Origin: Providencia alcalifaciens
GTDB taxonomy: Bacteria > Pseudomonadota > Gammaproteobacteria > Enterobacterales > Enterobacteriaceae
Assembly (NCBI RefSeq): GCF_915403165.1
Contig: NZ_OU659204.1
Coordinates: 1-64,000, forward strand
DNA length: 64,000 bases
Reading direction: 5' to 3'
Shown here: in pieces, positions 13,028-20,800 of the stretch
How the letters are laid out: every line of letters starts with the position of its first letter
Numbering within the stretch: the stretch's first letter is position 1
Translations under genes and position numbers: made by a program
The notes under the pieces: model-generated
The model's database searches: none
The model's input: only the letters and a program-made list of their open reading frames with translations
Told to the model about the DNA's origin: nothing

Positions 13028-13065
13028 TAAAAAAATGCCATGGCAGGAGTATGAATTGCCACGGC
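13028..13065 (-). terminator. Terminator of rpmJ2
   Basis: Read leftwards, a 9-bp stem with one G-T pair (GCCGTGGCA / TGCCATGGC) is followed by ATTTTTTTATG. It lies about 40 bp after the rpmJ2 stop. The T tract exists only for leftward transcription. Confidence 0.85.
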
Positions 13066-13103
13066 GAAAGCAAGGATGCGAAGAAACGGAGACTAACGGA
13101 ATA

Positions 13104-13229
13104 CTAACCTTGAACGGCTTTGAAACGAGGATTGGTTTTACAAATCACGTAGATACGGCCACGACGGCGCACAACTTGGCAATCAGGATGGCGCTGCTTA
13201 GCGGTTTTTAATGAACTGAGGACTTTCAC
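13104..13229 (-). CDS. rpmJ2: Zinc-independent ribosomal protein bL36 paralogue (YkgO type)
   Basis: A 41-residue basic protein, starting [20 protein letters not shown] and ending NPRFKAVQG, matches the YkgO form of L36. Only two cysteines (C17, C30) are present, not the C-C-C-H zinc ribbon of ordinary RpmJ, so it is the 'C-minus' type that replaces RpmJ when zinc is scarce. It starts at GTG with GGGAG six bases upstream. In E. coli ykgO is paired with ykgM (an L31 paralogue); here it stands alone. A Zur-type palindrome lies 44 bp upstream of the start, in keeping with induction on zinc limitation. The gene has its own terminator at 13028. Confidence 0.93.
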   Translation of the reverse strand: MKVLSSLKTAKQRHPDCQVVRRRGRIYVICKTNPRFKAVQG

Positions 13230-13272
13230 GGTAACTCCCAATAACTATTTAATGTAAATAAAGCGCAATGTA

Positions 13273-13289
13273 ATGTTATAATATAACAT
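13273..13289. promoter_or_regulatory. Candidate Zur operator upstream of rpmJ2
   Basis: The 17-bp perfect palindrome ATGTTATAATATAACAT matches the core of the enterobacterial Zur site (consensus roughly GTTATAnTATAAC). It overlaps a TATA-rich segment that could be the -10 region of rpmJ2. Zur with zinc would occlude the promoter. The match and the target gene type support each other. Confidence 0.85.
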
Positions 13290-13390
13290 ATATGGGATAT
13301 GACAATAATCGAATTAAAATCATCCCGCAATCATTTTTTGGGAAACTTTTGTATACTTAAGCGATTACTGACTCTCTGTCATTATTTATC

Positions 13391-13420
13391 AAATAGATAC
13401 ATTTCTATTTAATGAAATAG
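13391..13420. promoter_or_regulatory. Interleaved inverted repeats upstream of nagK
   Basis: AAATAGA-6-TCTATTT (13391-13410) is followed by a third AAATAG at 13415, giving three copies of AAATAG in alternating orientation. It ends 20 bp before the nagK ATG, so a protein bound here would cover the ribosome-binding site or +1 region. The binding factor is unknown. Confidence 0.45.
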
Positions 13421-13440
13421 ACCAATTTGAGGAAGATGAA

Positions 13441-14352
13441 ATGTATTATGGCTTTGACATGGGCGGCACCAAAATTGAGCTAGCAGTCTTCGACCAGGCG
13501 CTCAATCAAGTGTGGCAAAAACGTGTTCCAACCCCCAAAGATGACTATCTCGCATTGCTCAATGCTTTTCGTGATTTAACAACTGAAGCGGATGCGCAAT
13601 TTAACTGCCAAGGTAAAATTGGTATTGGTGTTCCGGGGATCGTCAATCACTCAGAAGGCGTGGTATTTACGACCAATGTCCCAAGCGCACAATACAAACC
13701 TTTCATTCATGACCTAACCAAGCTGTTAAATCGCCCTGTTAAAGTTGAAAATGATGCCAACTGCTTTGCGTTATCAGAAGCGTGGGATCCTGAATTCAAG
13801 CGTTACCCTAGCGTTCTAGGTTTGATTCTTGGCACTGGCGTTGGCGGCGGTTTCGTCATCAACGGTAAGGTTTTATCGGGAAAAAATGGCATTGCAGGGG
13901 AAATCGGGCACATGAATATGAGTGTTCGTGCCGCGAAATACCTCGGAGAAACCGTACCTGAAATTGTCTGTGGTTGTGGTCAAACGGCCTGTTTTGAAAC
14001 CTACCTTTCAGGCCCCGGCTTCGAACGCATTTATGCCGCGTTTACTGGTGAGAAACGTGCTGCTATCGAGATTATTGAACGTTATCACAACGGTGATATC
14101 GCCGCTAAACAGCACGTTGAACGCTATATGATGGTGCTGGCGATGTTTATGGGGCAAGTTATCACCGTCTTTGACCCTGACTTAGTAGTGATTGGTGGCG
14201 GCCTGTCGCAATTTGATGAAATTTATCGCCAATTACCGGAAATAGTCCCTCAATATCTTTATGGTATTGCGAAAATGCCTGCTATTGAAAAAGCCCGTTA
14301 TGGTGCTTCTGGCGGCGCTCGCGGCGCTGCATTTTTGAATCTCGTCGACTAA
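13441..14352 (+). CDS. nagK: N-acetyl-D-glucosamine kinase (ROK family)
   Basis: NagK phosphorylates free N-acetylglucosamine with ATP to GlcNAc-6-phosphate, recycling murein-derived sugar in the cytoplasm. The start MYYGFDMGGTKIELAVFD is the ROK phosphate-binding motif. ENDANCFALSEAW carries the catalytic aspartate (NDAN). LILGTGVGGG is the second ATP-binding loop, and CGCGQTACFETYLSG is the ROK zinc-binding motif. The length of 303 equals E. coli NagK. A strong GAGGAAG ribosome-binding site precedes the ATG. It is monocistronic; the neighbours do not suggest another sugar. Confidence 0.93.
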   Translation: MYYGFDMGGTKIELAVFDQALNQVWQKRVPTPKDDYLALLNAFRDLTTEADAQFNCQGKIGIGVPGIVNHSEGVVFTTNVPSAQYKPFIHDLTKLLNRPVKVENDANCFALSEAWDPEFKRYPSVLGLILGTGVGGGFVINGKVLSGKNGIAGEIGHMNMSVRAAKYLGETVPEIVCGCGQTACFETYLSGPGFERIYAAFTGEKRAAIEIIERYHNGDIAAKQHVERYMMVLAMFMGQVITVFDPDLVVIGGGLSQFDEIYRQLPEIVPQYLYGIAKMPAIEKARYGASGGARGAAFLNLVD

Positions 14353-14776
14353 TTTTCCGCACGTCTTAATACCCGTACTTCATGTCCACGCACCGTTATT
14401 TTCGCGCATGATTCCGCAATCGCATCTCTACTCTTTCGACTTATCGAGAGTAGGGATGACCAATACCTCAAAATCGCCAAAATATAATTGAGAATAGTTA
14501 TCATCTTTGTTAAGTTTAATTAAATTGGCTAATAATCAATAAGTTGAACCTATTTTTCTTTTTCAGATTAACTACAGAAAATTAACCATAGAAATCAGCA
14601 AGATAATCTAGAAACTAGACTTGTCCTATATTGTTCATTTGAAAATCACTTATGATAGATTCAATTCTGCTCATTTTTTGATAGGTGAGTAATAAAAATA
14701 CAATTAAAGGTCATACTCACAGCCGACAGATACCCGCTAAAGTCACATTCAGCCACTTAACTAAAGAGAAAAATAA
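14353..14776. other. Intergenic region before the flotillin cluster
   Basis: This 424-bp region has no gene that I can support. It holds a hairpin with 7-bp outer arms (CTACTCT 14428 / AGAGTAG 14447) without a T run, and the palindrome TCTAGAAACTAGA at 14607-14619. The right-hand half is AT-rich and presumably contains the promoter of the yqiJ-yqiK cluster. Confidence 0.6.
14607..14619. promoter_or_regulatory. Palindrome upstream of yqiJ
   Basis: TCTAG-AAA-CTAGA has perfect 5-bp arms and lies about 158 bp before the yqiJ start, the only clear symmetrical site in the upstream region. It may be an operator; no known consensus fits. Confidence 0.35.
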
Positions 14777-15415
14777 ATGAATTTGTTTTTAGAAAATTGC
14801 TTGGCTTTCCCGACCATTATCTTTAGCGGTTTACTGATTATTGTCCTTTTTTACTGGCTATGTGCCGCTTTTGGACTGTTAGATATCGATTTATTTAATA
14901 TCGATACTGAATTAGATGCTGACGGCATCGATCTCACTGGCTTTGCTGGCTGGCTGACAAAACTCGGTTTAGCCGGAATTCCCGTCACCATTATCTTGAC
15001 GCTATTTACTCTCTTCGGCTGGCTGATTAGCTACTTTGCTGTGCATTTATTCCTACGTTTTATTGATATGACCTTGCTGCGTTACGCCGTCGGTGTCACA
15101 TCGCTGGTGATCACCGCCTTTATCTCCCTACACTTAACCGCCATTTGCCTAAAACCAATCCGTAGCCGATTGGTTAACTTGAATAAACCCAAAACGGTTC
15201 ATCAGCTAATGGGAAAATTGGCCACTGTGCGCTCTGGAGCAGTCACAGAACAAAATGGGGAAGCCACCTTAGAAGATGGCGGTGCCGGGCTAATTTTGCA
15301 GGTTAGAGCGCCTAGCTCTGAAAATATTAAACGCGGGGATCGCGTCGTTATCATCAGTTATGACCCACAATCCCACAGTTACCAAGTTGTCACCGAAAAC
15401 GAATTCAGGCAGTAA
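14777..15415 (+). CDS. yqiJ: NfeD-like inner-membrane protein YqiJ
   Basis: This 212-residue protein resembles E. coli YqiJ (209), a member of the NfeD-related family encoded next to flotillins. It has an N-terminal hydrophobic helix (IIFSGLLIIVLFYWLCAAFGLL) and two more around residues 68-125. A C-terminal OB-fold-like beta domain follows (about 140-212, GKLATVRSGAVTEQNGEATLEDGG). NfeD proteins are thought to help assemble or anchor flotillin scaffolds. The flotillin gene starts 74 bp downstream in the same direction. The family is recognised; the exact function is not established. Confidence 0.85.
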   Translation: MNLFLENCLAFPTIIFSGLLIIVLFYWLCAAFGLLDIDLFNIDTELDADGIDLTGFAGWLTKLGLAGIPVTIILTLFTLFGWLISYFAVHLFLRFIDMTLLRYAVGVTSLVITAFISLHLTAICLKPIRSRLVNLNKPKTVHQLMGKLATVRSGAVTEQNGEATLEDGGAGLILQVRAPSSENIKRGDRVVIISYDPQSHSYQVVTENEFRQ

Positions 15416-15489
15416 ACACAGAAAATAAACGACCTACTTTGCTAATTAATAAAGAATGACGACATCGTCAGAACCCATGGAGAAGAAAT

Positions 15490-17691
15490 ATGGATTTGGC
15501 TGAATACATGCCTTTTTTAACGGTTGTTGGGGGAGTGATCATCATCATTCTTGGGTTCTTTGGTTTATTTAAAGCCTTCTATATCAAAGTCCCCCAAGGT
15601 ACCGCTCTGATTGTTAATGATATGTCAGCACAACCAAAAGTGCATTTTACGGGCGCGTTAGTCTATCCCGTTATCTACAAAAAAGAGTTTATGCGCATTT
15701 CGCTGCTGACTCTGGAAGTGGATCGCCGTGGTAAAGATGGCTTAATTTGCCAAGATAACTTACGTGCTGATATCACCGTTGCCTTCTATCTACGCGTGAA
15801 TGAAACCACCGAAGACGTATTAAAAGTGGCTAAAGCTATCGGTGTTGAGCGCGCATCTGACCATCAAGCCGTCAGTGCTCTATTCAGTGCTAAATTCTCA
15901 GAAGCCCTAAAAACTGTTGGTAAGCAATTAGAATTAGCCAAGCTGTTTGAAGACCGCCAAAGCTTCCGTGACCGTATTGTCAATGTGATTGGTAAAGACC
16001 TTAACGGTTATGCACTAGAAGACGTGGCAATCGACTATTTAGAACAAACGCCGAAATCTGCCCTCGACCCGAATAATATTTTCGACTCCGAAGGTATTCG
16101 CAAAATCACCGAAATTACCGCTATCCACAATATTGAAACTAACCAAAAAGAACGCGACCAAGAGTTAGCTATCAAAAAGAAAAACGTGGAAACTCGCGAA
16201 GCGAGCTTAGCATTAGAGCGCCAACAAGCCGATGCGGAAGCCCGTCAAAAACGCGAAATTGATAATATTCGTGCACGAGAACAAGCCGAAACGCTGCGTG
16301 TTCAAGAAGAAGAGCGCCTCAAGTCAGAACAAGCGCGTATTCAAACTCAGCAAGAAATTGAAATCCGTGAAGAAAACCGTATGCGTGAAGTGGAAGTGGC
16401 TCAACAGAACCGCACCCGTGCCGTGGCTATCGAGGAAGAGCGTGTTAGCCGTGCTCGCGAGCTAGAAATTGTCGCCCGTGAGCGTGAAGTTGAACTACAA
16501 CGCATCGAGAAAGAAAAAGCGTTAGAAGAAGAACGTAAGAATATCTCAAACGTGATCCGCGAGCGCGTCGCCGTTGAAAAAACCGTCGCTCAGGAAGAAG
16601 AGCGTATTAAAGAAGTCCGCGAAATTTCCGAAGCTGAGCGTATGAAGCAAGTCACCGTCATCAACGCTCAAGCTGAAGCTGAAGAAGCTTTAGTTCGCCA
16701 AGTGAAGCGCGCCGAAGCCGATGAAGCTAGCGCCAAGCACCGAGCAGAAGAAATCAGCACCATGGCACAAGCAGAATTAGAAGCTTCCGCCAAACAAGCG
16801 GAAGCCAAAAAACGCCTAGCCGAAGGTATTGAGGCTGAACATGCTGCATTAGGGTTAGCCGAAGCACGCGTTCGTCAAGCCACTGCCGAAGCAGAAGAGA
16901 AAGAAGGCCTGGTTCAAGCCAATATCACCGCAGAAAAACTGTTAGCCGAAGCCCGAGGCCTGAAAGAGAAAGGCTTAACCGAAGCCCAAGTCATGGAAGC
17001 AAAAGCCCACGCAGAACGCGAACAAGGCCTCGCTGAAGCGAAAATTCTCGAAGAGAAATTGGCTGCTCAGGCTCGCGGTGAAGAGCAACAAGCGAATGCA
17101 AAAGAGAAACTGGGCTTGGCAGATGCCAAAATTCTGGAAGAAAAACTGGCCGCTCAAGCGCGTGGTGAAGGCCAATTAGGGGCAGCGCAAGCAGAAGTGA
17201 TTCGCCAACGTCTGAAAGCAGAAGCTGACGGTCTAACTGATAAGTTCCAATCTATGGATCATCTCAGTGACACGGCCCGTGCACACGAAGAATTCCGTAT
17301 GCAACTTGAGAAAACGTTCGAGCAATCCATGGCATCCATTGAAGCGAATAAAGAAATTGCTCGCGAACAAGCGGATGTACTGGCTGCTGCACTGAGCAAA
17401 ACCAACATCGAAATTGTGGGCGGTGATGGCGACTTCTTTAATACCTTCTCCAAAGCACTGAGCTTAGGTAAAGCCGTTGATGGGTTTATGGATAAAAGCA
17501 GTTTTGCCAAAGATAACCTTGAAAAGTTAGTCAATCGAGTCACAGAAGAGAAGAAAATTGATATCGCATCCTTACTGCAAAACCCTGAAGTCAAAGATTT
17601 AATCAATGGCTTTATGGCTGCAAAAGGCGCGCCACAAACAGCGAAAAACATCGTGAGCAAACCCGTGCCTTACGATGATAACCAAAGCTAA
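15490..17691 (+). CDS. yqiK: Enlarged flotillin-family membrane scaffold (YqiK-like)
   Basis: An N-terminal membrane helix (residues ~9-27) is followed by an SPFH/band-7 domain (~28-190; VPQGTALIVNDM, then LEVDRRGKDGLICQDN) and a very long charged coiled coil (~220-610) rich in Glu, Ala, Arg and Lys. The C-terminal part (~640-720) is less helical and includes GGDGDFFNTFSKALSLG. Flotillins oligomerise at the inner membrane and organise membrane microdomains. E. coli YqiK has 553 residues; this one has 733, mainly through extra coiled coil, including a 29-residue tandem repeat around residue 518 onward. It lies between yqiJ and a giant ATPase gene. Family assignment is firm; function is inferred. 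Confidence 0.88.
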   Translation: MDLAEYMPFLTVVGGVIIIILGFFGLFKAFYIKVPQGTALIVNDMSAQPKVHFTGALVYPVIYKKEFMRISLLTLEVDRRGKDGLICQDNLRADITVAFYLRVNETTEDVLKVAKAIGVERASDHQAVSALFSAKFSEALKTVGKQLELAKLFEDRQSFRDRIVNVIGKDLNGYALEDVAIDYLEQTPKSALDPNNIFDSEGIRKITEITAIHNIETNQKERDQELAIKKKNVETREASLALERQQADAEARQKREIDNIRAREQAETLRVQEEERLKSEQARIQTQQEIEIREENRMREVEVAQQNRTRAVAIEEERVSRARELEIVAREREVELQRIEKEKALEEERKNISNVIRERVAVEKTVAQEEERIKEVREISEAERMKQVTVINAQAEAEEALVRQVKRAEADEASAKHRAEEISTMAQAELEASAKQAEAKKRLAEGIEAEHAALGLAEARVRQATAEAEEKEGLVQANITAEKLLAEARGLKEKGLTEAQVMEAKAHAEREQGLAEAKILEEKLAAQARGEEQQANAKEKLGLADAKILEEKLAAQARGEGQLGAAQAEVIRQRLKAEADGLTDKFQSMDHLSDTARAHEEFRMQLEKTFEQSMASIEANKEIAREQADVLAAALSKTNIEIVGGDGDFFNTFSKALSLGKAVDGFMDKSSFAKDNLEKLVNRVTEEKKIDIASLLQNPEVKDLINGFMAAKGAPQTAKNIVSKPVPYDDNQS
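17035..17170 (+). repeat. Internal tandem repeat in the flotillin coiled coil
   Basis: The segment encoding AKILEEKLAAQARGE occurs twice with an 87-bp (29-codon) period, beginning near 17038 and 17125. The DNA copies differ at many third positions, so the duplication is old and the protein sequence has been kept by selection. Confidence 0.75.
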
Positions 17692-17735
17692 TTCATCAAT
17701 ATTCCGGCTTTTCAGGTAAGTTTTATACCTCACCC

Positions 17736-17770
17736 CGCCAAGTTGCAGCACATAGGTAACTTGGCGTTTT
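17736..17770 (+). terminator. Terminator-like hairpin between yqiK and the ATPase gene
   Basis: A perfect 9-bp stem (CGCCAAGTT / AACTTGGCG) with a 13-base loop is followed by TTTT. It ends 41 bp before the ATPase start. It may attenuate read-through from yqiJK into the ATPase-rhomboid pair, since the T run is short. Confidence 0.65.
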
Positions 17771-17811
17771 ATGAGCGTATCTTTTTTTAAGACCAAGGAA
17801 ATTCGTTAAAC

Positions 17812-20800
17812 ATGTCAGAAACCCAAGATGTGAATCGCGAACAGGAAATTCTCGACAGTGCCGTCGCAGAAGGTGGCGCGTACGAAATATTACGCAAGCG
17901 CCTAACCGAACAAGGCCAGCAACTTCACCAAAAAGCGGCGCTACTCAACGACAATCGGTTGACTGAATTTGGTCAAAGCCAGATGGACATCATCGGGCGT
18001 ATCCGTATTCGTACCGAAAATAACTGCCAAGCGAGGGACATTGTCCGTGTCGGTGACTGGTTGCTATTTGGCTATAACGTTTTTCTGGGTCTGAAAAAAG
18101 AAACTCACATTGAAGATGTTTTTTCCCTATATCAACTGACTGAAAATGAAGGTGATTTTGATGTAATCTCTGTCCCCTACGAAGAGACATTTCTCAATGA
18201 TACGCGCTTTGTTCAGGATTTTACTGAGCTGTATACCTATTACAAAAACACGCAATTACTGCAATTAGTTGAGCGCGATGGCAAGCTGTTAGCCAGTTTT
18301 CAAATTGGTGATCGGTTAACTGACGTGCGTGTTTTCCGCTGGTCAATTTCCAGCGATAAATCCCGCATCGAATACATCGATAACCGGGGTGAACGTGATA
18401 TCGCCCTGCCCCCCACTACCGATTTCGAATGGGTACGCACCACGCGGGAAAATACCGTCAATGGCCGTTACCCGCACATTAATATTCTCGATACCGTCTT
18501 TGTGGAAACCATCGGCGGCGACCTAACCATCAAATGTGAAAATAATACCGAAGATGGGTTAGGCATCTACCGCGAAGCGGTACTCGATAAAAATCAATCC
18601 CTCGATGACGCCCAAATTGAATATGCCCAGACAGGCAGCCTGATTTTACTCAAGATCTTGCCATACCGCGAAGAGAGCTGGCGCTATCTGGTTTACAATA
18701 TTCTGAACCAAACTGTTCAACGCATTGATGCCATCGGGCAAGCGTGTGTGCAGCTGCCTGAAGATCACGGCATTATCTTCCCTGGGGGCTACTACCTGCA
18801 AAACGGTGAGTACAAAACCTTCGAGCAACCGATGGATGGCATGCGTTTTCGTCGTCTACGCCGTTCGCCTAACGGGGAAGATGTGCTATATGTGTTTTAT
18901 TCCCCAAACCAAGGTCGTATCGCTCTTTTCAATTATAATTTGATTGAACGTAAGCTTGCCGTACCATTAATTGGTCACGGTTATGCCATGCTCGAAGATG
19001 GCAAAATGGTGCTATTCGAAGGAGAAGGCGACGAAGCCACCCGAGTTCATCCAATGCAGGTTTGGCAAACCCCATTCTATTCTGACGAGTTTGCCGATAA
19101 GCAGCCGCCACGGAGCGGGTTTCTGGGACGTATCGGTAATGCAGATTTAGTCCGTGGGATCTCTGAAATTATCCACATCGCCAAAGAGATTGAAGGCAAC
19201 CAAGTTTCCGTTTCCCGCTATGAACAACTCAGCCAGCAGCCCAAAAACTTGCTGGATATTTTCTATTGGTTTAACGACGACCAGTGTTTAAGTATTGGCA
19301 AACTCTTAAAAGAAATCGCCCAAACCAGTGAGTTGGTACTCGACGAATACGAGAAAGTCGAAAGTATCCGCCAGCAATCCGTCAAATCCATGAATGAGGC
19401 TGTCACTCGCCAACGCGCCTTACTGTCCCTCACACTGCCTGAAGGATGGACGGACATTCAACAATTTGTGGATGGGTTAAATGCCTTAAACGCCCAACAA
19501 GGGCACCTGATTTCATTGCGAGAATTCCGCTATATGGATCTCGCCAAACTCAGTGAGATGGAAAATGAAATCACCCAAGCACAGCAGCGCGTCTCCCAAG
19601 GCACGGCACAATTTCTTGCCAGCGACAAAGCTCTGCAACCGTTTAAAACTCAACTTTCTACCTTTGAAGAGTTAATTGAAAAGGCACAAACCAGCGCTCA
19701 GTTAGATGTTCCAATGAATGACATTGAAAAAATGTCAGCGGATTTGGACATGCTCTCTAACTTAATGGCTTCCCTCCGTTTTGATGATGTCACCTTACAG
19801 ACCCATATCATCGATGCCATTTCGCACATTTATGCTCAGTTAAACCAGTCCCGCGCCCGCCTACAACAAAAACGTAAATCCCAAACCAGTGTTGAGAGCG
19901 TGGCTCAATTTGGGGCGCAGTTCCGCCTCTTTAGCCAAGGGATCACCAACGCGTTATCCCTCGCGACTGACCCTGAACGTTGTGATGATCAGTTATCCCG
20001 ATTGCTGGTTCAATTAGAAGAACTAGAAAGCCAGTTTAGCCATCATGATGAATTTCTTGATGATATTCTGGCAAAACGCGAAGAATTACTGGAAACGTTT
20101 GAATCCCATAAACAAGTCCTGATTGATGACCGCCAGCGCCGTTCTCAGAATTTATTAACCGCCGCCGATCGCTTATTAGAAAGCCTTCAACGCCGTACTG
20201 TACGCTTACAAAACCAAGATGAACTGAATGCGTTTTTTGCTACCGACCCACTCGCGCAAAAAACCCGTGAAATCATCGAGAAACTACGAGAAATCAACGA
20301 TAACGTCAAAGCTGATGATATCGACGCCAGACTCAAAGCCTCTCGCGACCAAGCCATTCGCATTTTGCGAGATAAAACCGATATCTTTGAAGATGGCGGT
20401 AATATTATTAAGCTGGGACGCCACCGTTTCAGTGTTAACACCCAAGAGCTAGACCTGACTATCTTGCCAAAAGATAACCAACTGTGGGTGTACCTCACCG
20501 GAACGGATTTCCAAGAACCGATTGATAACGCCGAACTTGCACAGTTGCAGCCTTATTGGACTGCCAATCTTGAATCCGAATCTGATACCGTTTATCGCGC
20601 AGAATACCTCGCGTATTCCATCATCTATGCCGCGGCAAAACGCCAAGATGGCTTGGATTACGACACACTAAAAAGTGCGCTGTCCGCCCCTGAAAAAATC
20701 GATAAACTGGTGCGTGATTTTGCGGCTCCACGCTACAAAGAAGGCTACGAAAAAGGGATCCACGATCACGACGCTATCGCGATATTGAAAAAGCTGATCC

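Noticed and set aside
14428..14453. nagK terminator
   Set aside because: The stem is clear but there is no T run after it and it lies 75 bp past the stop; called only a hairpin.
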